Source: an uncultured bacterium (GTDB taxonomy: Bacteria; Bacillota; Clostridia; Oscillospirales; Oscillospiraceae). Taken from it: 16,798 nucleotides of DNA. Every line of letters begins with the position of its first letter. Position 1 is the first letter of the stretch. The notes under the pieces are model-generated. The model searched no databases and was not told the DNA's origin. It saw only the letters and a list, made by a program, of their open reading frames with translations. The DNA is taken from contig CANASS010000044.1 of the NCBI GenBank assembly GCA_947364395.1, positions 1 to 16,798 of the forward strand, read 5' to 3'. A program made the translations under genes and the position numbers. Below, in pieces: positions 7,707 to 12,310 of the stretch.

Positions 7707-8071
7707 TTCCGCCGCCGCTGGGCCCGGTTCAGGGGGACCGCCGCGGCGGGCTGAGCGCCGCCCAGCCCTTTGGAATAGGAGCTGATACAGCCGTTGACCT
7801 GGGTGGTGAAGTCCCGGTAGCCCTCGAAGATGTCCTTCACGTTCACCCGCTGGCCGAACAGCTCCACAGCCCTGCCCTCCCCCAGCAGATCGTCGAAGAA
7901 GTCCAGGATAGCGTTACATACCCGCCGCAGGGTGCCCACAGGGTTTTCGCCTTCACAGTCCGCCTTGCGCTGTTCCTCCACCAGGGCCGTGCCCGCCAGG
8001 TACGCCTCCATGGCGTCCAGGTCGAAGGGGTCGAACTCCACTTCCTTGCCGTTCACTTTAAACTTTTCCAT
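7703..8071 (-). CDS. Tail assembly chaperone-like protein (DUF6673-like)
   Basis: This is a 122-aa acidic protein beginning MEKFKVNGKEVEFDPFDLDA, a pattern I associate with the DUF6673 family found before Gp15 in Clostridia phages (recalled, not searched). It is mostly helical by eye, with DFFDDLLGEGRAVELFG in the middle and a basic tail RAQRRRK. The ATG at 8071 is preferred over a GTG two codons upstream because GGAGG lies 7 nt before the ATG. It begins 2 nt after the tail tube gene ends and shares an ATGA with Gp15. Its slot corresponds to gpG-type chaperones that coat the tape measure before tube assembly; this is a positional inference. Confidence 0.75.
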   Translation of the reverse strand: MEKFKVNGKEVEFDPFDLDAMEAYLAGTALVEEQRKADCEGENPVGTLRRVCNAILDFFDDLLGEGRAVELFGQRVNVKDIFEGYRDFTTQVNGCISSYSKGLGGAQPAAAVPLNRAQRRRK

Positions 8072-8073
8072 GG

Positions 8074-8595
8074 TCACGCCTCCTCTCCGCCGCCCGGGGC
8101 GGCCTCATAGATGTAGGCCTCGGGGGCCGCTCCCACCTTCTTCAGCTCGATATCAATGCCCGCGTTCTCCCCCGCCGCCCCGCTGGCGTCGGAGTTGGTG
8201 ATGATGGACACCGTGCCCTTCTCCCCCTTGCCGTTGAGCAGGCAGAAGTACACATAGGGCACGATCACCGCCTGCCCCACCCCCTGCATGATGGCGGGAG
8301 AGCAGGCGTAGTCCTGGAAGGGGTCGCCCACATAGCGGTCGCCGCTCACCTTGAAGCTGCGCTGGTTGCCGGTTTTCATGGTGGACTGGCCCGCCCGGAT
8401 ATACTGCTTGTCCACCGTCACCGGGTTGTTCTGGGCGTCCAGCCCGTCGATGCCCATCTGCACCACCACGTAATCGCCGGGGGCGGCGTCCGCTTTGCCG
8501 GACACGTCCACCACCAGCACCATGTCGTCGTTGGTGACGAAGCCCTCAAACGCCGGGTCGGGCGTGTGCTCCGCCATGAGCTCGGAAAGTTTCAT
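8074..8595 (-). CDS. Major tail protein (tail tube)
   Basis: The 173-aa protein is beta-rich and sits directly before the chaperone pair, the standard place of the tube protein in long-tailed siphophages. Visible segments include DDMVLVVDVSGKADAAPGDY, VVVQMGIDGLDAQ, KQYIRAGQSTMKTGNQRSF and YVGDPFQDYACSPAIMQGVG, which match the style of tail tube proteins in Clostridia phages. The C-terminal part (EAYIYEAAPGGGEEA) is short and acidic. The start has an AAGGA about 11 nt upstream, inside the end of the previous gene. Family membership is from context and overall character more than from a single diagnostic motif. Confidence 0.8.
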   Translation of the reverse strand: MKLSELMAEHTPDPAFEGFVTNDDMVLVVDVSGKADAAPGDYVVVQMGIDGLDAQNNPVTVDKQYIRAGQSTMKTGNQRSFKVSGDRYVGDPFQDYACSPAIMQGVGQAVIVPYVYFCLLNGKGEKGTVSIITNSDASGAAGENAGIDIELKKVGAAPEAYIYEAAPGGGEEA

Positions 8596-8598
8596 AAT

Positions 8599-9027
8599 TC
8601 ACCGTATTCCTTTCTGAAAATACTCCAGCCGCAGCTGGATCTGATACCGGGCCGTGCCGTGGCCGTCCACCTGGAAGGGGTAGCCGCTGGCGGTCACCTC
8701 AATTTTTCGGGCCGTCCGGCCCCCTTCCAGCCGGGGGAGCCGCCGGGCCCGGTTCTGCTCCAGCACCCAGGCGGAAAAGCCCTCGTAAAAGGCCAGGTTG
8801 TCCACATTCTGGCCGATATCTTCCCCCTTGAACTCCCGGGAGGACAGGGTAAACAGGAACTGCCGCAGAGAGGAGCCGTCCAGATACCGCCGGACCTCCT
8901 CCTTACAGGGCACGGAGTCCACGGAATAGGTCCGGGCCTCCTTGGGCAGAAAGTCCACCGCCAGCCGCCCCGCAGACAGGGGCGGGTAGGTCCTCAGCCA
9001 GCTCCGCAGGGCCTCCATGATGGTCAT
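8599..9027 (-). CDS. Probable tail terminator / minor structural protein
   Basis: The 142-aa protein starts MTIMEALRSWLRTYPPL and contains EEVRRYLDGSSLRQFLFTLS and LAFYEGFSAWVLEQNR, then ends with YQIQLRLEYFQKG. This is a familiar family in Firmicutes prophages, often carrying the mistaken label chloramphenicol resistance protein in automatic annotation; nothing here supports a resistance function. The slot immediately before the tail tube gene, the size, and the alternating strand-helix pattern fit a tail terminator that caps the tube and joins it to the head. The start overlaps the previous stop as ATGA. Confidence is high that it is structural, moderate for terminator specifically. Confidence 0.75.
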   Translation of the reverse strand: MTIMEALRSWLRTYPPLSAGRLAVDFLPKEARTYSVDSVPCKEEVRRYLDGSSLRQFLFTLSSREFKGEDIGQNVDNLAFYEGFSAWVLEQNRARRLPRLEGGRTARKIEVTASGYPFQVDGHGTARYQIQLRLEYFQKGIR

Positions 9028-9419
9028 TTCCGCTTCCCTCCCACAAAATCAGCCAGGTCGTCCGCCACTTCGTCCCCCTTGTCGGCCATCATGCGCTTGT
9101 CCCATTCCCTGCCCCGCATGGGGCCGTCGTTGTAGTCGATGGCCCGCCCGGTGTAATGCTTGGGGGCCCGCCCGGCCATCACCTCGCCCCGGTGCTGGTA
9201 GTGGGCGTATGGACCGGGATAGCGCAGTTCCACCGCCCCGCCGCTCTCGTTGATCTCCGCCCGGTTCTTCATGTGGGCCCCGGACCCCGCGCTCATGGGC
9301 ACGTAGGGGTCGCACAGCCGCTTTACCGTGGAGGCCAGGTGCTTTTTTGCCTTGGCGCTGTCCCCCAGCCCCCGCCTGCGCAGGATGGCGGCGGAGTCCA
9401 CATCTATTTTGAAGTTCAT
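9024..9419 (-). CDS. Minor capsid / tail completion protein (HK97 gp10-like position)
   Basis: The 131-aa protein begins MNFKIDVDSAAILRRRGLGD. The longer upstream reading frame is out of phase with the previous gene and lacks support. Its motifs are YVPMSAGSGAHMKNRAEI, RYPGPYAHYQHRGEVMAGRA and GREWDKRMMADKGDEVADD, the pattern of the minor capsid protein family (PF11114-like) that lies between connector and tail terminator genes. Such proteins help join head and tail. The start is 1 nt after the previous TAG, and the end overlaps the next ATG. Assignment to family is good; the exact step in joining is inferred. Confidence 0.82.
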   Translation of the reverse strand: MNFKIDVDSAAILRRRGLGDSAKAKKHLASTVKRLCDPYVPMSAGSGAHMKNRAEINESGGAVELRYPGPYAHYQHRGEVMAGRAPKHYTGRAIDYNDGPMRGREWDKRMMADKGDEVADDLADFVGGKRK

Positions 9420-9420
9420 G

Positions 9421-9792
9421 CTATGTCCCTCCCGACAAAAACCAATGCGGGAACCGTCCCCGGCGGTTGTCCCCCACCGCGGTGAGCAGCACATATTCCC
9501 GGCCGGCGAAATCCGCCGGAGCCCTCTGGACCGCCTCCAGCAGCCCCCGCACCAGATAATCCCCCTCGCCGGGGGACACGCCCTGGGGCATATTCTCCGC
9601 CGGGATACGGACCTTGCACACGGGCACGGGCTTGGCCCCGTCCCCATCCAGAGCCGCCACCCCCTTGCGGTACCAGCTGGCCCCGTGGATGGCGGTGCAA
9701 GTGTAGCGGTCGCCGTCGTCCTCCCGGACCGGGTGGATCAGCGTCACCGTCTCAGTACAGGCCAGCACAGCGTCATCCCCCCATCCCGGCAT
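9421..9792 (-). CDS. Head-tail joining protein candidate (DUF6751-like)
   Basis: The 123-aa product has ETVTLIHPVREDDGDRYTCT, GASWYRKGVAALDGDG, VCKVRIPAENMPQG, GDYLVRG and GDNRRGRFPHW. This order matches what I recall as DUF6751, found between connector and minor capsid genes in Clostridia phages. The beta-rich character and position suggest a head-completion or stopper protein. The ATG at 9792 overlaps the previous gene by 20 nt with only a weak upstream GGGG; a GTG at the codon for Val9 with a G-rich run before it is an alternative start. Structural role likely, exact role unknown. Confidence 0.7.
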   Translation of the reverse strand: MPGWGDDAVLACTETVTLIHPVREDDGDRYTCTAIHGASWYRKGVAALDGDGAKPVPVCKVRIPAENMPQGVSPGEGDYLVRGLLEAVQRAPADFAGREYVLLTAVGDNRRGRFPHWFLSGGT

Positions 9793-10117
9793 ACAGCAGC
9801 CCCGTTGGAATCAGGTAGAGGGCGGCGGCGATATACAGCCGTTGGGCCGCCGTCCGCCCAGACCCGGCGTAGGTCTCGCTGTAGCCGTCGTTGCTGGCGC
9901 TGACCACCTCCCCGCCCTGTTCCTGGGCCGCGTACTCGTCCGCCACGGCGCAGCAGGCCAGTTTGACCTTTTCCACATAAGGCTTGGGGAGGGAGGCGGT
10001 CACCGCAAGCCCCATTGTCAGCGCGTCCAGGTAGGCCCAGGCACGTCCGCGCAAGCGCATAAAATCAGCCTCGCTGAGCGCCCCGCCCATGGCCTGGTAA
10101 AAGGCGTAGTCCGGCAT
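9773..10117 (-). CDS. Head-tail connector protein (gp6-like)
   Basis: This is a 114-aa mostly helical protein, MPDYAFYQAMGGALSEADF, then RLRGRAWAYLDALTMG, VEKVKLACCAVADEYAAQEQ, and VSASNDGYSETYAGS. The layout matches the gp6-like head-tail adaptor family (DNA packaging/connector proteins), which form a ring under the portal. Position directly after the major capsid gene is standard. It starts 3 nt after the capsid TAA and has no good ribosome binding site of its own, so translation probably depends on coupling. Family assignment is fairly secure. Confidence 0.82.
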   Translation of the reverse strand: MPDYAFYQAMGGALSEADFMRLRGRAWAYLDALTMGLAVTASLPKPYVEKVKLACCAVADEYAAQEQGGEVVSASNDGYSETYAGSGRTAAQRLYIAAALYLIPTGLLYAGMGG

Positions 10118-10120
10118 GGC

Positions 10121-11314
10121 TTACGCCTGGGTAAGGGCGACGCTCTTGGACACCGCAGCCCCGGCCACCGTTACGCTCTCAGTGACCGCGGCATAGCCCT
10201 TGGCGGACACCTTGGCCTGATAGGTCCCGGCCTCCAGGGAGAACACCGCCTTGCCGCCGCCGTCGGTGACCCGGCGCACTCCGTTGATCTCCACCCGGGC
10301 GCCGGGCACCGCCGCCGCGCCGTCCCCGCTGCCGCTCTCGACGGTGAAGGTGACGGTCTGCGCGGTGAGGGCAGTGGGGGGCTCCAGATAGGCGAAGGAG
10401 CACAGGGTCCTGTCCTCGTCCATCCGGGTGGCGGGGTTGGGCAGGGCCCAGCCCATGCGGAACACCACCCGCAGGGCGATCATGTCCTGCTGGGCCAGGT
10501 TGTACACGATCTGCTTGGTATCCGGGTCCTGAATGACGCCCTGGTCCAGGATCTTCACCGTCACGTCCTGCCGGATGGCGTACATTGCTTGAGAGAAGTC
10601 CCCCACGATGAGCTGGGCCCGCTTCTGGTCGAAGCTGCCGTTCTGAGGGAAGTACATGGGCGCGCCGTCCAAAGCGTACTGGGTGGCCCCCTGCATATCG
10701 CTTTTGAAGATGGGCCGCCCGTCCTTGTCCTTGATGCCCCGCAGCTTGGCCCGCATGGCCATGGAGGCCACAGCCCCGGTGACCATCCGGCCGGACTGCT
10801 CCACCTTGCCGATGACGCCGCTCTCGCCCAGCAGCAGGTCGTAGTAGTCGGGGGCCCCGCCGGGGGCCACATTGTTCCCCGCCTGCCGGGCAGTGGTGAG
10901 GATGTCCGCACGCCAGGAGGCGGGCTTGTTCACCCCGAAGATGATGGCGCTGTCCACCCGCAGGCCGATGGCCTCCATCACCCGGGGCTGAATCTCGCCC
11001 ATGATGTCGAAGCCTGCGTCGTCCACCACCGCCTCGGAGATGGGCACAATGACGGCCAGCTCTTCCGCCGTGATGAAAACGTTGTCCCACGCCTGGCTGG
11101 TGGTGCCCTTCATGCCGGTGTCCCCGTTGACCCAGTAGGCCATGGGCAGCATATCCAGCACGGGCATGCGGGTCTGACGGCTGGTCATGTTGGGCAGCTT
11201 CCGGGCCAGCTGCATAAAGATGGACTGTTTCGGGGCGTCCTGCTGGATGGTGGAGATAAGCTGCTCCTGAATCAGGGCCTCCGCGTCCGCCCGGGATGTA
11301 ATGCGTACAGGCAT
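10121..11314 (-). CDS. Major capsid protein, HK97 fold, with extra C-terminal beta-sandwich
   Basis: The 397-aa protein forms the head shell. Residues about 1-310 have the HK97-like order: a helical N-arm, LPMAYWVNGDTGMKGTTSQA, then the E-loop and P-domain region EELAVIVPISEAVVDDAGFD, RVMEAIGLRVDSAIIFG, GRPIFKSDMQGATQYALDG and MYFPQNGSFDQKRAQLIVGD, ending the fold with MIALRVVFRMGWALPNPATR. Residues about 315-397 are additional: VPGARVEINGVRRVTDGG, GKAVFSLEAGTYQAKVSAKG, which looks like a carboxypeptidase-regulatory/CnaB-like beta-sandwich. No long N-terminal delta domain is seen, in keeping with a separate scaffold gene upstream. GGAAGG lies about 8 nt before the ATG. Confidence 0.92.
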   Translation of the reverse strand: MPVRITSRADAEALIQEQLISTIQQDAPKQSIFMQLARKLPNMTSRQTRMPVLDMLPMAYWVNGDTGMKGTTSQAWDNVFITAEELAVIVPISEAVVDDAGFDIMGEIQPRVMEAIGLRVDSAIIFGVNKPASWRADILTTARQAGNNVAPGGAPDYYDLLLGESGVIGKVEQSGRMVTGAVASMAMRAKLRGIKDKDGRPIFKSDMQGATQYALDGAPMYFPQNGSFDQKRAQLIVGDFSQAMYAIRQDVTVKILDQGVIQDPDTKQIVYNLAQQDMIALRVVFRMGWALPNPATRMDEDRTLCSFAYLEPPTALTAQTVTFTVESGSGDGAAAVPGARVEINGVRRVTDGGGKAVFSLEAGTYQAKVSAKGYAAVTESVTVAGAAVSKSVALTQA

Positions 11315-11317
11315 TTT

Positions 11318-11860
11318 TTAACCTTCCTTTCCAAAGAGGGAACGCAGGGCCGCGTTCGCCATGTCCTTTTTATCGGGGGCGCCCTCCCCGCCGTACTGAT
11401 GGGTCATGCTGGTGCTGCGGGGCGGCTCCGCATCGAAGAGAAACGCGGTGCCCGCGTCCTTTTTCAGCGCCTCCAGCTGCTTGTCCAGGCCGACCACCTC
11501 CCCGCCCGCCAGGGTCAGCTTGTCCCGGTCCAGGAAGGGCAGGACGGCCTTGGCATTTTTTGGCTTGGCCGCCGCCAGCGCCCGTTCCAGGGCGAAATCA
11601 AACTGCTTGGCCTCCAGCTCCTTTTGGGCCGCCTCCGCCTTGTCCTTCCAGGTGGGGTCGTAGCCTTCCAGTTTCTTGTTGGCCTCCCCCAGCTGGGCGG
11701 TGAGGGTGGACACCTGCCCCTGGGCGTGGTCCAGGTCCCCCTTGGGCACATAGGCCCCGCCCGCCGCGTTCACCGCCTGGATACCCTTGTCCTTGGCCGC
11801 CTGGGCCAGCTGCTCGTAGGTCAGCGGGCCGCCGCCGAACAGCTCTTTCAGAAATTCCAT
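11318..11860 (-). CDS. Head scaffolding protein (Gp20 family)
   Basis: The 180-aa protein starts MEFLKELFGGGPLTYEQLAQ at 11860; a longer in-frame extension to 11953 would run through the terminator hairpin and is rejected. It has the order of the phage minor structural protein GP20 family (PF06810): a short N-terminal segment, a charged helix or coiled coil (about residues 45-80, GQVSTLTAQLGEANKKLEGY, KAEAAQKELEAKQ), then FALERALAAAKPKNAKAVLP and a Lys/Asp-rich end. Such proteins guide procapsid assembly and leave before maturation. A GGGAGA lies a few nt before the ATG. Its stop is 3 nt before the capsid ATG. The gene follows a 105-bp gap containing a terminator, unlike other junctions here. 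Confidence 0.88.
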   Translation of the reverse strand: MEFLKELFGGGPLTYEQLAQAAKDKGIQAVNAAGGAYVPKGDLDHAQGQVSTLTAQLGEANKKLEGYDPTWKDKAEAAQKELEAKQFDFALERALAAAKPKNAKAVLPFLDRDKLTLAGGEVVGLDKQLEALKKDAGTAFLFDAEPPRSTSMTHQYGGEGAPDKKDMANAALRSLFGKEG

Positions 11861-11875
11861 GCTTGTCTCCCTTCT

Positions 11876-11890
11876 CCCGGCTATGCCGGG
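11876..11890 (-). other. Short hairpin in the leader of the scaffold gene
   Basis: CCCGGC and GCCGGG pair around a three-base loop, about 16 nt upstream of the scaffold ATG and just before its ribosome binding site. No T-tract follows, so it is not a terminator. It may protect or delimit a transcript end; this is a guess. Confidence 0.4.
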
Positions 11891-11894
11891 CGGT

Positions 11895-11944
11895 AAAATA
11901 AAAGGAGCCATCAACCTTTCGGATACCCGACAGGTTGATGGCTC
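11895..11944 (-). terminator. Intrinsic terminator after the zinc-ribbon gene
   Basis: GAGCCATCAACCT pairs perfectly with AGGTTGATGGCTC (13 bp, 11905-11944), and four more pairs (TCGG/CCGA) form inside around an ATAC loop. On the minus strand the hairpin is followed by CTTTTATTTT, a proper T-tract; the plus strand has none, so it acts for minus-strand transcription. It would separate the RNA and zinc-ribbon unit from scaffold and capsid, unless read through or antiterminated during late growth. Confidence 0.85.
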
Positions 11945-11966
11945 TTGGCTCACCGGCTCTTGGCTC
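11940..11966. repeat. Tandem 12-bp direct repeat, 15-bp period
   Basis: GGCTCTTGGCTC occurs at 11940-11951 and again at 11955-11966, overlapping the end of the zinc-ribbon gene and the foot of the terminator. It could be a slippage product or a recombination scar at the edge of the low-GC insert. Confidence 0.6.
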
Positions 11967-12112
11967 TATGCGATATTAACTTCAAGATCATGCTTGCACG
12001 CCTTGCAGCGGAACGGCATATGCGATATTTTTGTATCTATTCGAACGGGAAACAGCGCTTTTCCACAGTGAGGACAGCAATACCAGGAACGCCCATTGAT
12101 GATCTTTATCAT
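11966..12112 (-). CDS. 48-aa zinc-ribbon protein, Cys-rich KTR-like
   Basis: The frame begins MIKIINGRSWYCCPHCGKAL and ends MPFRCKACKHDLEVNIA. Cys13 (or Cys12) and Cys16 with Cys36 and Cys39 form a zinc ribbon. The spacing and the order W-Y-C-C-P-x-C-G-K, R-x-D-T, F-x-C-x-x-C-K resemble the Cys_rich_KTR family (PF14205), small proteins of Firmicutes mobile elements sometimes mislabelled conjugal transfer proteins; it also recalls phage Mu Com. A GGGAGG ends 4 nt before the ATG. It sits between two hairpin terminators downstream of an sRNA-like gene with a strong promoter, in DNA clearly richer in A and T than its neighbours. Function unknown; nucleic-acid binding is a reasonable guess. Confidence 0.82.
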   Translation of the reverse strand: MIKIINGRSWYCCPHCGKALFPVRIDTKISHMPFRCKACKHDLEVNIA

Positions 12113-12123
12113 ATATCCTCCCG

Positions 12124-12278
12124 AAAAGCAGGAAAGGGGCCGCAGAAATGCGGCCCCTCGTAGGTTGGCGCTTTGGCAGGCGTACCAGGCTCCTGCATCT
12201 CTCGGGTTTCCCCTGTCGTTACCATCGGCGTGTGGTCGGTACGAAATCTACCACCTCAAAGCACCAACTTATCCTACG
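12124..12278 (-). ncRNA. Unidentified structured phage RNA with own promoter and terminator
   Basis: Transcript predicted to start near 12275 and end near 12124-12134. P1: 12273-12278 pairs with 12159-12164 (6 bp). After a 5-nt bulge, P2: 12257-12267 pairs with 12165-12175 (11 bp with one G-U). P3: GUGGU 12250-12254 with 12232-12236, loop of 13. P4: GGG/CCC with a GAAA tetraloop at 12204-12213. P5: GCAGG 12192-12196 with 12176-12180, loop of 11, directly abutting P2. The P3 loop segment CGUACC (12238-12243) is fully complementary to GGUACG in the P5 loop (12181-12186), a kissing or intermolecular contact. A terminator hairpin follows P1 immediately. No plausible reading frame. It could also be a leader for the zinc-ribbon gene. 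I do not recognise the family. Confidence 0.78.
12135..12158 (-). terminator. Terminator hairpin at the 3' end of the structured RNA
   Basis: A perfect 10-bp GC-rich stem, AGGGGCCGCA with TGCGGCCCCT, closes a TTTC loop. It is followed on the minus strand by TTCCTGCTTTTC, a weak and interrupted T-tract, so partial read-through into the zinc-ribbon gene is expected. It adjoins the 3' strand of P1. Confidence 0.7.
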
Positions 12279-12281
12279 TTA

Positions 12282-12310
12282 ATTATAGCCGCTTCATTCA
12301 GATTTGTAAA
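12282..12310 (-). promoter_or_regulatory. Near-consensus sigma70/sigmaA promoter
   Basis: On the minus strand, -35 TTTACA (12305-12310, one mismatch) and -10 TATAAT (12282-12287, perfect) are separated by exactly 17 bp. The start point would be near 12275, at the 5' arm of the RNA's closing stem. The -35 lies inside the last codons of the minor capsid gene. It is the only convincing promoter I saw in the window, and it is of housekeeping type, so activity in a lysogen is plausible. Confidence 0.82.

Noticed and set aside
7690..7730. Programmed frameshift joining the two chaperone-position genes
   Set aside because: The overlap is a plain ATGA and I see no convincing slippery heptamer; coupled re-initiation explains the layout.
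8599..9027. Chloramphenicol resistance gene
   Set aside because: Relatives of this small protein are often so labelled automatically, but it is in the tail terminator slot and has no acetyltransferase or efflux features.
9842..11896. Long plus-strand open frame of 684 codons opposite scaffold, capsid and connector
   Set aside because: GC-rich codon bias leaves the opposite strand free of stops. The translation is low-complexity His/Gly/Val/Leu-rich, and the minus strand encodes clear capsid and scaffold proteins.
11318..11953. Longer scaffold start at 11953
   Set aside because: It would translate through the terminator hairpin and lacks a ribosome binding site; MEFLKEL at 11860 has one and matches the family start.
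12113..12300. Known riboswitch, group I intron, HDV or hammerhead ribozyme, tRNA or HEARO RNA
   Set aside because: I compared the conserved cores I know by eye and found none (no hammerhead core, no group I P/Q/R/S elements, no T-loop, no HNH or TnpB gene nearby). A model-based search could overturn this.
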